64,000 nt of DNA from Microbacteriaceae bacterium (GCA_004297935.1 SCRE01000021.1:231848-295847), one strand, 5' to 3'; positions 9,175-18,557 are shown, numbered from the stretch's first letter. Translations and numbers: made by a program. Notes: generated by a model from the letters alone, not told the origin.

Positions 9175-10737
9175 TCAGGCGCCGACCAGTCGGCCATCCT
9201 CGCGCCGCGGGATGCCGAGCGGGTTGCCGTCGCGCAACTCCGGCGGCAGAACGGATGCCGGCGCATCCTGGTACGCGATCGGCGCCAGCCAGCGACGGAT
9301 GGCGCTCGCACCGACCGAACTGTGCACAGACGCCGTGGTCGACGGCCACGGGCCGCCGTGGTGCTGGCCCCAGGCGATCGCGACCCCGGTCGGCCAGCCG
9401 TTGAACAGCAGTCGGCCGGCGATCCGGGTCAGCGACGCCGCCAACTCGGCGACATCCTCACCAGGAGCGCAGTGGATCGTCGCCGTGAGCGACCCGTCCA
9501 GCACGGCGAGCGCCGCCTGCAGCGATGCCGCGTCGGCATAGCGCACGAGCACCGTGAGCGGCCCGAAGCACTCCTCGAGGAAGATGTCGTGCGCGGCCGT
9601 GAACGCCGCAGCCGACGTCGCGATAACCACCGGTGCACTGGTGACCGGCACCGCAGCAGCACCAACACCGTCAACCGGCGCAGCAGCAGCGGCCGCACCG
9701 GGCCCCGCACCAACCGCAGCACCGGCCTCCGCACCGAAAATCACCTCGCTGTCCGCCCGCTCGGCAAGCGTCGCCGACCCGGCGGCAAATGCTGCGGTCA
9801 TCCCGTCGGTCAGCAGCTGCTGCGCCGGTGCCGTCTCGACCACGCCGGCAAGAGCGGTTGCCAGCGCCGCCTCGAATCCTGCCCCATCGGGAATGAACAC
9901 GATGCCGGGTTTGGTGCAGTATTGCCCGCCATCACGGGTGAACGAGCCGGCGAGTCCCGCCGCGATACTCGTGACATCCGCAGCCGCGCCCGCGGGTGTC
10001 ACCACGACGGGGTTGAGCGAGCCCAGCTCCCCATAGAACGGGATCGGCGCCGACCGCACGCACGCCAGATCGAACAGCGCCCGCCCGCCACGGGTCGAGC
10101 CCGTGAACCCGACCGCGCTGACCAGCGGATGCTGCACCAACGCCACACCCGCGTCGACTCCTTCGACGAGAGCGAGGCAGCCCGCCGGCGCACCGGTGTC
10201 GGCCAACGTTCTCACGGCGAGCGCAGCGACCCGGCGGGACAGTTCCGGATGCCCCGGGTGTGCCTTGACCACGACCGGGCAGCCGGCGGCGAGCGCCGAG
10301 GCCGTGTCGTTGCCCAGCACGGAGAAGGCGAACGGAAAGTTCGAGGCGGCGAAGACCGCGACGACGCCGAGCGGGCGCAGCATCCGTCGCAGCGCGGGTC
10401 GGGGAGGCAGCAGCGCGCCGTCGGGGGAGTCGATCGTCGCCTCGAGATAACTGCCCTCGAGTGCGACATCGGCGAAGAACCGTAGTTGCGCGGCCGTCCG
10501 GCTGATCTCGCCGTCGAGTCGCGCCTCAGAGAGGTGTGTTTCAATCCGCGCGATGGCAAGCAGTTGCCCGCGGTCTGCCTCGAGCGCGGCGGCCAGCGCA
10601 CGCAGCCAGCCGGATCGTTGTGCACGCGAGGTGAACTCGAAACCGGATGCCGCGGCATCCGCCACGGCGTGTGCCACCTCAGCGACTTGCTCCGCACCGC
10701 TCGCCGCGCTCGCACCCTGCCCGGCGACCGCGCTCAT
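9175..10737 (-). CDS. NADP-dependent aldehyde dehydrogenase (alpha-ketoglutarate-semialdehyde type)
   Basis: 520 residues, the length usual for the NADP+ 2,5-dioxovalerate dehydrogenase-like group. The catalytic Cys is in G-G-Q-Y-C-T-K-P near residue 273 and the general base Glu in Y-G-E-L-G-S-L-N-P. F-A-A-S-N-F-P-F-A-F is the cofactor-site motif. It oxidises an aldehyde to an acid in the cytoplasm. The start codon overlaps the acyl-CoA dehydrogenase stop as ATGA, giving one operon with the CaiB gene. Odd: a low-complexity Ala/Gly/Val run of about 30 residues near the middle (coded about 9650-9745), absent from typical members and perhaps a repeat expansion. Confidence 0.85.
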   Translation of the reverse strand: MSAVAGQGASAASGAEQVAEVAHAVADAAASGFEFTSRAQRSGWLRALAAALEADRGQLLAIARIETHLSEARLDGEISRTAAQLRFFADVALEGSYLEATIDSPDGALLPPRPALRRMLRPLGVVAVFAASNFPFAFSVLGNDTASALAAGCPVVVKAHPGHPELSRRVAALAVRTLADTGAPAGCLALVEGVDAGVALVQHPLVSAVGFTGSTRGGRALFDLACVRSAPIPFYGELGSLNPVVVTPAGAAADVTSIAAGLAGSFTRDGGQYCTKPGIVFIPDGAGFEAALATALAGVVETAPAQQLLTDGMTAAFAAGSATLAERADSEVIFGAEAGAAVGAGPGAAAAAAPVDGVGAAAVPVTSAPVVIATSAAAFTAAHDIFLEECFGPLTVLVRYADAASLQAALAVLDGSLTATIHCAPGEDVAELAASLTRIAGRLLFNGWPTGVAIAWGQHHGGPWPSTTASVHSSVGASAIRRWLAPIAYQDAPASVLPPELRDGNPLGIPRREDGRLVGA

Positions 10738-11906
10738 GAGAACGCCGCGATTCCGGTGAGCGCGCGGCCGAGCACGAGCTGGTGGATCTCGTCCGTGCCC
10801 TCATAGGTGCGCACGGATTCCAGATTCGCCAGATGTCGCATCACCGGGAACTCGTCGGTGATGCCGTCGCCGCCCAGGATGCCCCGTGCGACGCCGGCGA
10901 TCGCGATCGCCTCGCGCACACTGTTGAGTTTGCCGACACTGATCTGCGCAGGGGTGAGCGCCCCGCGTTCCTTGAGGCGGCCGAGGTGCAGGGCGAGCAG
11001 CACACCTTTCTCATATTCGACGAACATGTCGGCGAGCTTAGCCTGCACGATTTGGCGCGCGCCGATCGGCGCACCGAACACCTCGCGACTGCGTGCGCGG
11101 CTGACCGCGGCCTCGAGGCACGTGCGCGCTGCCCCCATTGCGCCCCACACGATGCCGTAGCGGGCTTCATTCAGGCACGAGAACGGGCCTGAAAGCCCCT
11201 TCGCGCCGGGCAGCATCGCACCGGCCGGGACCCGCACGCCCGCCAGCGTGATGTCGCACTGGATCGACGCGCGCATCGACAGTTTGCCCGCGATCGGCGT
11301 CGCGACGAAGCCTGCGGTGTCTGTCGGCACGAGGAACCCGCGCACGACGCCGTCTGACACGTCCTTCGCCCAGATCACGGCGACGTCGGCGATCGAGGCC
11401 AAGCCGATCCAGCGCTTGGCGCCGTCGATCACCCACTGACCGCCGTCGCGCCGCGCGGTCGTCGCCATCGCCGCGGGGTCGCTGCCGCCGGCCGGTTCTG
11501 TGAGTCCGAAACAGCCGATCGCCTCACCCTGGGCCATCCGCGGCAACCACTCCTGCTTCTGCTCCTCGGAGCCGTGCTTGTGAATCGCGGACATCGCCAG
11601 CGAGCCCTGCACGGAGACGAAGGTGCGCCATCCGCTGTCCGCCGCCTCCAGTTCGAGACAGACCAATCCGTAGGCGACCGCACTCGCGCCGGCGCAGCCG
11701 TAACCGTGCAGATGCATTCCGAGGAACCCGGCGGCTCCGAGTCCTGCGACCAGCTCATGCCGAAAGTGCTTGTTCTCGAAGTCCCCCTCGATCACCGGCA
11801 GGATGCGCGTGGTCGCGAACGCGCGCGCCCGTTGCTGCCAGTCGCGCTCCTCGTCGCTGAGCAGCGCGTCGAGGTCGAGGACGGTGTCGACGATCAGGTC
11901 GGTCAT
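10734..11906 (-). CDS. Acyl-CoA dehydrogenase, glutaryl-CoA dehydrogenase-like
   Basis: 390 residues with the acyl-CoA dehydrogenase layout: an N-terminal helical domain, the middle beta domain (C-F-G-L-T-E-P-A-G-G-S-D-P, then I-D-G-A-K-R-W-I-G), and a C-terminal helical domain ending with R-T-Y-E-G-T-D-E-I-H. The Glu in that motif is the usual catalytic base. Among the subfamilies this ending is closest to GcdH-type enzymes. The ATG at 11906 has GAAGGAAG upstream. With the CoA-transferase upstream and the aldehyde dehydrogenase downstream it may oxidise a dicarboxylyl- or acyl-CoA; the exact acyl chain cannot be read. Confidence 0.88.
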   Translation of the reverse strand: MTDLIVDTVLDLDALLSDEERDWQQRARAFATTRILPVIEGDFENKHFRHELVAGLGAAGFLGMHLHGYGCAGASAVAYGLVCLELEAADSGWRTFVSVQGSLAMSAIHKHGSEEQKQEWLPRMAQGEAIGCFGLTEPAGGSDPAAMATTARRDGGQWVIDGAKRWIGLASIADVAVIWAKDVSDGVVRGFLVPTDTAGFVATPIAGKLSMRASIQCDITLAGVRVPAGAMLPGAKGLSGPFSCLNEARYGIVWGAMGAARTCLEAAVSRARSREVFGAPIGARQIVQAKLADMFVEYEKGVLLALHLGRLKERGALTPAQISVGKLNSVREAIAIAGVARGILGGDGITDEFPVMRHLANLESVRTYEGTDEIHQLVLGRALTGIAAFS

Positions 11907-11980
11907 GAGCTTCCTTCGTTCGGTTCGTTGCAGAGTTCGGTTACGTTCAGTGTGCGGCGTTCCACACGGTCCGGCACGGT

Positions 11981-13309
11981 TCAGGCAAGCCAGTCGGCGT
12001 CGGCGTGCTCGCCGAGTCGGGGCGACAGGGTGCGATAGGAGGCATCCGCTCCGCGCAGGTGGATCGGGTTGGCGACGACCCGGCCGATGCGCCCGGATGT
12101 GTTGGCGGGCCGCGCTGTGTCGGCGGGCCGCGCTGTGTCGGCGGGCAGCACCGTGCCGGACAGCACCGTGCCGGACAGCACCGTGTCGGACAGCACCGTG
12201 TCGGGCAATTCTGCGACGGGCAATTCTGCGATGGGCCTCAGCCCGAGCGTCTCGGCGAACCGGAACGCCTCGTCGACGCCGTTCACCAGCCCGGCCGGCA
12301 CCCCCGCTGCGGTGAGCAACTCGACCCAGTTCACCGCGGGTGCCGCGGCGAGACACTCTTCGATCAGCCCGCGCAGCTCCTGCCGGTGAGCTACGCGCAG
12401 CGCATTCGTCGCGAATCGCGGGTCGTCGGCGAGGACGCCGTCGGACCCGCCGGCCGCCGGCGTCTCCGCCAGCACCGCGGCCAGTGCGCGGAATTGCCGG
12501 TTGTTTCCGACGGCGATCACGAGGGCACGATCGGCTGCCCGGAACAGCTCATACGGCGCGATGCTCGGGTGCGCGTTTCCCAGCCGGGGTGGCGCGATCC
12601 CCGTCGCGAGGGTCGACGACGCCTGATTCACCAGGGCCGAGAGCAGGCTCGTCATCAGATCGACGGCAACGAGTGTGCCGGTGCCGCTCGTCTCCCGCGT
12701 GCGCAATGCGAGCAGGATTCCCGACAGCGCGTTCAGCCCGGTCACCACGTCGACCAGCGCGACGCCGACCTTGCTCGGCTCGCCGTCGGGCTCGCCGGTG
12801 AGGCTCATCAGGCCGCCGACCGCCTGTACCAGCAGGTCATAGCCGGGCAGCGTCGCACCGCCAGCCGACCCGAAACCGGTGATCGAGCAGTACACGACGC
12901 GCGGATTTCCGGCACGGACCGTCTCGTAGTCGAGCCCGAACCCGGCCATCACGCCGGGCCGGAAGTTCTCGATGACGACGTCGGCGGATGCCGCGAGCCG
13001 GCGCGCCCGGGCGAGCCCGGCATCCGTCGTCAGATCGCAGACGAGTGAACGCTTGTTGCGGTTGACGCTGGCGAAATAGGTGGACTCGCCGCGCTGGTCG
13101 ACGGGCGGCACCCAGGCACGCGTGTCGTCCCCGGCAGGGGACTCGATCTTGATGACGTCTGCGCCGAAGTCCGCGAGCATCATCGTGGTGTACGGCCCGG
13201 CGAGCACCCGGGAGAAGTCGGCGACGCGTACGCCGGCCAACGGCGCAGTGCCAGCCAACGGCGCAGTGCCAGCCAACGGCGACGTGCCGATCGGGTCGCT
13301 TTCGGTCAT
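11981..13309 (-). CDS. CaiB/BaiF-type (class III) CoA-transferase
   Basis: 442 residues. Family marks are L-A-G-V-R-V-A-D-F-S-R-V-L-A-G-P-Y, G-A-D-V-I-K-I-E-S-P, N-R-N-K-R-S-L and the catalytic Asp in A-L-V-D-V-V-T-G. It would move CoA between carboxylic acids, activating a substrate for the acyl-CoA dehydrogenase downstream (75 bases away). Both ends are unusual: the N-terminus repeats PLAGTA before the normal PLAG start, and between about residues 350 and 405 there is a run of repeats (AELPV, DTVLSGTVLS, ADTARP). These are encoded by 15- and 18-nt tandem repeats and look like slippage expansions that kept the frame. Confidence 0.9.
   Translation of the reverse strand: MTESDPIGTSPLAGTAPLAGTAPLAGVRVADFSRVLAGPYTTMMLADFGADVIKIESPAGDDTRAWVPPVDQRGESTYFASVNRNKRSLVCDLTTDAGLARARRLAASADVVIENFRPGVMAGFGLDYETVRAGNPRVVYCSITGFGSAGGATLPGYDLLVQAVGGLMSLTGEPDGEPSKVGVALVDVVTGLNALSGILLALRTRETSGTGTLVAVDLMTSLLSALVNQASSTLATGIAPPRLGNAHPSIAPYELFRAADRALVIAVGNNRQFRALAAVLAETPAAGGSDGVLADDPRFATNALRVAHRQELRGLIEECLAAAPAVNWVELLTAAGVPAGLVNGVDEAFRFAETLGLRPIAELPVAELPDTVLSDTVLSGTVLSGTVLPADTARPADTARPANTSGRIGRVVANPIHLRGADASYRTLSPRLGEHADADWLA
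12099..12236 (-). repeat. 18-nt and 15-nt tandem repeats inside the CoA-transferase gene
   Basis: Three copies of an 18-nt unit (GTGTCGGCGGGCCGCGCT type) are followed by four copies of a 15-nt unit (CAGCACCGTGCCGGA type) and then two of a further 15-nt unit (GGGCAATTCTGCGAC type). All are in frame and add about 45 low-complexity residues near the C-terminus. Confidence 0.9.
13236..13287 (-). repeat. 18-nt tandem repeat, three copies, at the 5' end of the CoA-transferase gene
   Basis: The unit GCCAACGGCGCAGTGCCA (plus strand) occurs almost three times and encodes PLAGTA-PLAGTA-PLAG. The repeated word is the normal family start (PLAGVRV), duplicated upstream. Confidence 0.88.
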
Positions 13310-13597
13310 TCATCCGCCTTCGCATGGGACCAGGGTCACGCTGCATCGAACCGAATTCATCCTAGGCCGAATGATTTGCCAGCCGGAACACCGCTGCGCG
13401 GGCGGAGCGGTGTGAACGGGCGACGCGGTGCGCACGGGCGCGCCGTTCCGCGTGACCGCAGGGCCGATGGCATCCGCTCGTCAATAATCATCCGTTGTTA
13501 TATCTTTGAACCACGAGAGTGTGCAGCGGCGCCGACTTTCCCCGAGGACTTCATCGGGGACTTCGACCGGGCGCCCGCATCCGACAAGGAGAAACCC

Positions 13598-14965
13598 ATG
13601 AGCGCTTACGCCGTCATCAACCCGGCCACCGGAGAGACCCTCAAGACCTATCCCACGATCACGGATGCCGAACTCGAGTCCGCGATTGCGGCCGCGGACG
13701 CAGCGCACCGCACCTGGTCGCGCTCCAGCACCGTCGCGGGACGCGCGGCACTCATCCGCCGCGTCGGCGAACTGCACGCGGAGCGCCGCCAGGAACTGGC
13801 CGAGATCATCGTGCGCGAGATGGGCAAGCCGATCGAGCAGGCCCTCGGCGAGGTCGACTTCAGCGCGGACATCTATGCCTACTACGCCGACAATGCGGAG
13901 AGCTTGCTGCGCGATGAGCCGATCGCGCTCCTGGCCGGCGAGGGTTCTGCGCTGATCCGCCGCTCCTCGCTCGGTGTTCTGTTGGGCATCATGCCGTGGA
14001 ACTTCCCCTACTATCAGGTCGCCCGGTTCGCCGGACCGAACCTGGTGATCGGCAACACCATCCTGCTCAAGCACGCCGAGCAGTGCCCGGAGTCGGCTGC
14101 CGCGATCGAGCAGATCTTCCACGATGCAGGCTTCCCGGCGGGGGCGTACACGAACATCTACGCGTCGCACGATCAGATCGCGACCGTGATCGCCGACAAA
14201 CGCGTGCAGGGCGTTTCGCTGACCGGCTCGGAACGGGCCGGTGCGGTCGTCGCCGAGATCGCCGGCCGCAACCTGAAGAAGGTCGTGCTGGAGCTCGGCG
14301 GCTCGGACCCGTTCATCCTGCTCTCCACGGACGACCTCGACGCGACCGTCGAGTCCGCGGTGGCCGCCCGCCTCGACAACAACGGGCAGTCCTGCAATGC
14401 GGCCAAGCGGTTCATCGTCGCGGACGACCTGTACGAGCCGTTCCTCGAGAAGTTCACCGCGGCGATGTCGGCGGTCACGCTCGGCGACCCGTCGACCGAG
14501 GGAACCGATCTCGGCCCGCTGTCATCGGCGAAGGCGACGGAGACCCTCACCGACCAGGTCTCGCGCGCGGTCGCCCAGGGTGCGAAACTCGTCACCGGCG
14601 GCACCGCCCAGGGCAACTTCTACGCGAGCACCGTGCTCACGGATGTCAAGCCCGGCTCGGATGCCTTCCACGAGGAGTTCTTCGGCCCGGTCGCACAGGT
14701 CTTCCGCGCCGCCGATGAGGCTGCCGCGATCGCTCTGGCCAACGACACGCCGTTCGGTCTCGGCTCCTACGTCTTCACCACAGACCCCGACCAGGCACTC
14801 CGGGTCGCCGACGGCATCGAGGCCGGAATGGTCTTCGTCAACGTCGTCGGCGCGGATGGCGCGGAGTTGCCCTTCGGCGGCGTCAAGAGAAGCGGTTCCG
14901 GCCGCGAGCTCGGCCGCTTCGGCGCAGACGAGTTCGTCAACAAGAAGATGATCCGCATCGGCTGA
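13598..14965 (+). CDS. NAD(P)-dependent succinate-semialdehyde dehydrogenase
   Basis: 455 residues, the size of the compact SSADH (Sad/GabD2) branch of aldehyde dehydrogenases. The catalytic Cys is in N-G-Q-S-C-N-A near residue 266 and the Glu in L-E-L-G-G-S-D-P near 232. I-M-P-W-N-F-P is the cofactor-site motif. It would oxidise succinate semialdehyde to succinate, feeding the TCA cycle. The ATG at 13598 has AAGGAG 7 bases upstream. It stands alone on the plus strand, divergent from the CaiB operon, with a 288-base spacer between them. The clustered aminotransferase at 4791 could feed it, but they are not linked. Confidence 0.88.
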   Translation: MSAYAVINPATGETLKTYPTITDAELESAIAAADAAHRTWSRSSTVAGRAALIRRVGELHAERRQELAEIIVREMGKPIEQALGEVDFSADIYAYYADNAESLLRDEPIALLAGEGSALIRRSSLGVLLGIMPWNFPYYQVARFAGPNLVIGNTILLKHAEQCPESAAAIEQIFHDAGFPAGAYTNIYASHDQIATVIADKRVQGVSLTGSERAGAVVAEIAGRNLKKVVLELGGSDPFILLSTDDLDATVESAVAARLDNNGQSCNAAKRFIVADDLYEPFLEKFTAAMSAVTLGDPSTEGTDLGPLSSAKATETLTDQVSRAVAQGAKLVTGGTAQGNFYASTVLTDVKPGSDAFHEEFFGPVAQVFRAADEAAAIALANDTPFGLGSYVFTTDPDQALRVADGIEAGMVFVNVVGADGAELPFGGVKRSGSGRELGRFGADEFVNKKMIRIG

Positions 14966-15114
14966 CGCCCGGCCCCGCCGATTCACGCTGGATCGGAGTC
15001 TTCACGATAAACCGGATGGCCCGTGCGTGGGTGTCCGGGCTATCGTGCAAAGTCCGGTGCACCGCAAAGGCTATTGTGTGACAAACGCGACGGCGAACCC
15101 CTACCGGAGTCCGT

Positions 15115-15477
15115 TCAGCGCGTGCGCGCCGGCTTCGCCTCGATCTCCGCACGGCGCAGGGTCACAATGCGGCGCAGCACCGCTTCCGGCAGCTGATGCG
15201 CCGCCGAATAATGGATGCTGCCACTCGTCACCTCGAATCCCGGCAGGCCGTCGAGGACGGCAGGGATGACCTTCCCGCTGTATGGGTACAGCGAGAGGAA
15301 CTTCTTCGTCCGCAGCGTCGCGATCAGGCCTCTGCCGTCGTACAGCAACGCGGGCATCGCGTAGCTCATGCCTTCCTCTGCCGCCGGCACGAGCTCCCGC
15401 GCGATCGCGTAGACCCGTTCGAGCGCGTCACGATCGGGTCCGTCAATGGTCTGCAGATACTCGCCGACAGCACCCAT
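15115..15477 (-). CDS. DUF1801/YdhG-family protein
   Basis: 120 residues. The pattern Y-A-I-A-R-E-L-V-P-A-A-E-E-G-M-S-Y-A-M-P-A, followed by K-K-F-L-S-L-Y-P-Y-S-G and G-S-I-H-Y-S-A-A-H-Q-L-P, is typical of DUF1801 proteins, which share a fold with the B. subtilis iron chaperone YdhG/Fra. No catalytic residues are known. It is monocistronic, between the convergent SSADH gene and the rplA terminator. A role in iron handling is only suggested by distant relatives. Confidence 0.8.
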   Translation of the reverse strand: MGAVGEYLQTIDGPDRDALERVYAIARELVPAAEEGMSYAMPALLYDGRGLIATLRTKKFLSLYPYSGKVIPAVLDGLPGFEVTSGSIHYSAAHQLPEAVLRRIVTLRRAEIEAKPARTR

Positions 15478-15628
15478 GCTCGCAAGAATACCCGTGATCC
15501 GTCACCTGACCGCGGTTGGATGCCTAGACCGTGTCGCCCTGCGCCGTCTGCAGCCGGTACGCGATCACGGTCGTCCGGCCGCGGGCGACGCACCGCATGG
15601 CGGCGGACACGCGTGCCCGGGTCGCAGG

Positions 15629-15666
15629 GTTGTGAGAGGCTCCGCCGAAGCGGGGCCTCTCACAAC
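15629..15666 (-). terminator. Hairpin terminator-like element after rplA
   Basis: A perfect 12-base inverted repeat (GTTGTGAGAGGC / GCCTCTCACAAC) with a nested CCGC-CGAA-GCGG stem loop lies 10 bases past the rplA stop. There is no clear U-tract, so it may act as a hairpin-only terminator or an mRNA 3' stabiliser. Confidence 0.65.
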
Positions 15667-15675
15667 TCGCCTTGC

Positions 15676-16365
15676 TTAGATGGCGTTGACGTCCAGAGGG
15701 ATGCCGGGGCCGAACGTGGTCGAGACGGCACCCTTCTGAATGTATCGGCCCTTCGATGCGGACGGCTTCAAACGAATGACCTCGTCGAGCGCGGCCGAGA
15801 TGTTCTCGGTGAGCTGCTCCGCGCTGAACGCCGCCTTGCCGACGACGAAGTGCACGTTCGCGTGCTTGTCGACGCGGAACTCGATCTTGCCGCCCTTGAT
15901 GTCTGAGACGGCTTTGGCCACATCCGGGGTCACCGTTCCGGTCTTCGGGTTCGGCATCAGACCGCGGGGGCCGAGGACCTTGCCGAGACGACCGACCTTG
16001 CCCATGAGCTCCGGGGTCGAGACGGCGGAGTCGAAGTTCGTCCACCCGCCTGCGACGCGCTCGATGAGGTCGTCGCCGCCGACCTCGTCGGCACCGGCAG
16101 CGATCGCGGCCTCGGCCGCGGGGCCGGTCGCGAACACGATGACACGGGCGGTCTTGCCCGTGCCGTGCGGCAGGATGACCGTGCCGCGCACCATCTGGTC
16201 GGCCTTGCGCGGGTCGACGCCGAGCTTCAACGCGACCTCGACGGTCGAGTTGAACTTCGCGGAACCGGTTTCCTTCGCCAGGGCGACGGCCTCGGTGGGG
16301 GTATAGAACTTTCCGGCCTCAATCTTCTCGGCCGCGGCCCGGTAGGCCTTTGACTTCTGTGCCAT
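15676..16365 (-). CDS. rplA: 50S ribosomal protein L1
   Basis: 229 residues, normal length. It starts MAQKSKAYR and carries the L1 signature [24 protein letters not shown]. L1 binds 23S rRNA at the L1 stalk and, in many bacteria, represses its own operon by binding the rplK-rplA mRNA. It follows rplK after a 169-base spacer that contains a large palindromic repeat, longer than usual for this gene pair. Confidence 0.98.
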   Translation of the reverse strand: MAQKSKAYRAAAEKIEAGKFYTPTEAVALAKETGSAKFNSTVEVALKLGVDPRKADQMVRGTVILPHGTGKTARVIVFATGPAAEAAIAAGADEVGGDDLIERVAGGWTNFDSAVSTPELMGKVGRLGKVLGPRGLMPNPKTGTVTPDVAKAVSDIKGGKIEFRVDKHANVHFVVGKAAFSAEQLTENISAALDEVIRLKPSASKGRYIQKGAVSTTFGPGIPLDVNAI

Positions 16366-16440
16366 GTGAATCTCCTGATTCGAGAGTGTGGTCATCTGCG
16401 CCTGGCCGGCGCTGCCACTGAGTTGAGTTGGTGTCCTGGG

Positions 16441-16520
16441 CCTCGATACGGGTCTCGCTTCGCGAGCACCTACTCGACCACCGGTGGTCGAGTAGGTCGC
16501 TCCGCGACCGTATCGAGACC
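16441..16520. repeat. REP-like palindromic element between rplK and rplA
   Basis: The core at 16468-16497 is a perfect 30-bp palindrome centred on CTCGACCACCGGTGGTCGAG. It is flanked by outer arms TCGATACGG (16443-16451) and CCGTATCGA (16508-16516). The words GGTCTCGATACG and CTACTCGACC look like a dispersed intergenic repeat family of actinobacteria. In RNA it would form a strong nested hairpin inside the L11-L1 message. Confidence 0.85.
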
Positions 16521-16534
16521 CCCGGCGACCAAAG

Positions 16535-16963
16535 TTATTCGACCGTGATGCCCATCGAGCGAGCGGTGCCCGCGATGATCTTGGATGCTGCATCGAGGTC
16601 GTTCGCGTTCAGGTCGGTCATCTTCTGCTCGGCGATCGCGCGAACCTGCTCGGTCGTCAGCTTGCCGACCTTGGTGGTGTGCGGCACGCCGGAACCCTTG
16701 GCGACACCTGCCGCCTTCTTGATCAGTTCGGCGGCCGGCGGGGTCTTCAGAACGAACGTGAACGAGCGGTCCTCATAGACGGTGATCTCAACCGGGATCA
16801 CGTTGCCGCGCTGAGATTCCGTCGCAGCGTTGTACGCCTTGCAGAACTCCATGATGTTGACGCCGTGCTGACCGAGCGCCGGGCCGATCGGCGGGGCAGG
16901 GTTGGCGGCGCCGGCGTTGATCTGAAGCTTGATCAGGCCGGCAACCTTCTTCTTCGGGGCCAT
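16535..16963 (-). CDS. rplK: 50S ribosomal protein L11
   Basis: 142 residues, normal length. The N-terminal domain has [20 protein letters not shown] and the C-terminal rRNA-binding domain ends [12 protein letters not shown]11 forms the GTPase-associated stalk base with 23S rRNA. It lies between nusG and rplA, as in most bacteria. Confidence 0.98.
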   Translation of the reverse strand: MAPKKKVAGLIKLQINAGAANPAPPIGPALGQHGVNIMEFCKAYNAATESQRGNVIPVEITVYEDRSFTFVLKTPPAAELIKKAAGVAKGSGVPHTTKVGKLTTEQVRAIAEQKMTDLNANDLDAASKIIAGTARSMGITVE

Positions 16964-17053
16964 GCTGTTTCCTTTTCTTGTCGAGCAGAACGGATGCCCG
17001 TCCTGGTCTCCCGCGTCCGGCATTTCCGGGGCGGTGGTTTTCACTTATCGGGT

Positions 17054-17142
17054 AGAGGTCTCGATGCGGCGCCGGGGCGCCTTACTCGACCTGACGCGAG
17101 TCGGATCAACTTCGCTTCGCGAAATTGATCCGACTCGCGTCA
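17054..17142 (-). repeat. Palindromic hairpin element between nusG and rplK
   Basis: Two parts are visible. At 17092-17109 and 17125-17142 there is a perfect 18-bp inverted repeat (TGACGCGAGTCGGATCAA and its complement) with a 15-base loop, and one arm includes the nusG stop codon. Next to it, GAGGTCTCGATGCGGCGCCGGGGCGCCTTACTCGACC-like sequence (17054-17090) shares the GGTCTCGAT and TACTCGACC words with the element between rplK and rplA. It may attenuate or process the nusG-rplK transcript. Confidence 0.8.
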
Positions 17143-18075
17143 CAATTTGGTGACCTGGTCGAAGCTGAGCTCGACCGGGGTTTCGCGCTCGAACAGAGAG
17201 ACGAGCACGGTGAGCTTGCCGCTCTCCGGCTTGATCTCACTGATCGAACCGGGCAGGCCCGCGAACGAGCCTTCCTTGATCGTGATCGTCTCGCCGACCT
17301 CGAAGTCGATCTCGGCCGGCAGAACGCGTGCGCTCTGCTTCTGCCCTTTGCCGCCCGATGCCCTGCCGACCGGAGCGACCTCGACCTGCACGAGGCTCTT
17401 CAGCATCGAGAACGCCTCTTGGAACCGCAACGGGGTCGGGTTGTGGGCGTTGCCGACGAAGCCGGTGACGCCCGGGGTGTGACGAACGACGGACCAGCTG
17501 TCTTCGTTGAGGTCCATGCGCACGAGCACGTAGCCGGGGATGCGCACACGGGTCACCATCTTGCGCTGACCGTTCTTGATCTCGACCACGTCTTCCATCG
17601 GCACCTCGACCTGGAAGACGTAGTCCTCCATCGCCATCGACTGCTTGCGGTTCTCGATGTTCGACTTCACACGGCGCTCGAAACCGGCGTAGGAGTGGAT
17701 GACGTACCACTTGCCCGGCAGGCTGCGCAGCTCCGCCTCGAACTCGGCGTACGGATCGAATGGCGCTTCCTCGACCTCTTCTCGGTCTTCGGCAGCCTCG
17801 ATCGCAGCCTCGGCCTCGCCGGGATCCTTGACTTCGAGGGCTTCGTCCACCGCGGCGTCCGCCTCGGGATCGTTGGCCTGCGCGATAGCGTCGAGCACGG
17901 CATCCAGGTCGATGTCGTTGCCGTTCTCATCGACTGTGTGCAGTGCTTCGTGCTCGGAGGGCTCCACGGATTCCTCCTCGGATGCGAGGACGTTGCCCGT
18001 CTGCGCCTCGTCGACCTCGGCCGACTGCTCGGCAGCGGTCGCCCAGTCGGCGTCGTCGCGATCTCTGTCAGACAC
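17140..18075 (-). CDS. nusG: Transcription termination/antitermination factor NusG
   Basis: 311 residues. The C-terminal 185 residues hold the NGN domain ([16 protein letters not shown]) and the KOW domain ([19 protein letters not shown]). The first 125 or so residues are an acidic, Ala/Glu/Asp-rich extension, as known from actinobacterial NusG. The protein binds RNA polymerase and couples it to Rho or to ribosomes. It sits 97 bases after secE. Its stop codon lies inside the stem of a strong hairpin. Confidence 0.97.
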   Translation of the reverse strand: MSDRDRDDADWATAAEQSAEVDEAQTGNVLASEEESVEPSEHEALHTVDENGNDIDLDAVLDAIAQANDPEADAAVDEALEVKDPGEAEAAIEAAEDREEVEEAPFDPYAEFEAELRSLPGKWYVIHSYAGFERRVKSNIENRKQSMAMEDYVFQVEVPMEDVVEIKNGQRKMVTRVRIPGYVLVRMDLNEDSWSVVRHTPGVTGFVGNAHNPTPLRFQEAFSMLKSLVQVEVAPVGRASGGKGQKQSARVLPAEIDFEVGETITIKEGSFAGLPGSISEIKPESGKLTVLVSLFERETPVELSFDQVTKL

Positions 18076-18172
18076 TGATTACCAATCCATTTCTGTTGTT
18101 TCCGGCCACAGATCTGATCTGCTCCGGCACTGTTCGCCGACCTTCGCGTCGGCAGTCGCGTTCGGGCTCGGC

Positions 18173-18442
18173 TCAGCCTTTTCCGAACACGACGACCACG
18201 AGCCAACCGAACAGCTGGTCGAGGCCGAAGGTGAAGCCCATCATGATGATCACGAAGACCAGCACGACGCCGGTGTAGTTGAACAGTTCCCGACGCGTGG
18301 GCGTGACCACCTTGCGGAGTTCACTCATCACCTGGCGCAGGAAGAGGGCGATCCGAGCGAAGGGTCCGCGGCGTGCGTCGCGCTCCTTCTTAGCGTTGGC
18401 GACGACCTCTTCACTCGGTTCGTCGATAACTTTTCGGGCCAC
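18173..18442 (-). CDS. secE: Preprotein translocase subunit SecE
   Basis: 89 residues with one C-terminal membrane helix (Y-T-G-V-V-L-V-F-V-I-I-M-M) after the conserved amphipathic segment F-L-R-Q-V-M-S-E-L-R-K-V-V-T-P-T-R-R-E. A GTG start at 18442 is chosen because GAAAGG lies 9 bases upstream and the length then fits the family. SecE stabilises SecY in the membrane. Gene order tRNA-Trp, secE, nusG is classic. Confidence 0.95.
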   Translation of the reverse strand: MARKVIDEPSEEVVANAKKERDARRGPFARIALFLRQVMSELRKVVTPTRRELFNYTGVVLVFVIIMMGFTFGLDQLFGWLVVVVFGKG

Positions 18443-18484
18443 CTTGTTACACCTTTCGTGGGTCGATGTGTAAGCACCGATTTG

Positions 18485-18557
18485 CAGGGCGGACAGGACT
18501 TGAACCTGCAACCTGCGGTTTTGGAGACCGCTGCTCTACCAATTGAGCCACCGCCCT
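18485..18557 (-). tRNA. tRNA-Trp (anticodon CCA)
   Basis: 73 nucleotides that fold as a cloverleaf: acceptor AGGGCGG/CCGCCCT, D-arm with TGGTAGAGCA, anticodon loop CTCCAAA giving CCA, and T-loop GGTTCAAGTCC. The 3' CCA is not encoded (GCA follows). It lies just upstream of secE, as in many actinobacteria. Confidence 0.97.

Noticed and set aside
12099..12236. Regular repeats that might be a CRISPR-like or satellite array
   Set aside because: The units are contiguous without spacers, keep the reading frame of the CoA-transferase gene, and no cas gene is near.
13598..14965. Possible IolA (methylmalonate-semialdehyde dehydrogenase) for the inositol pathway
   Set aside because: 455 residues with the SSADH-type N-G-Q-S-C-N and L-E-L-G-G-S motifs, far from the iol cluster and on the other strand; IolA is about 490-500 residues and differs at these motifs.
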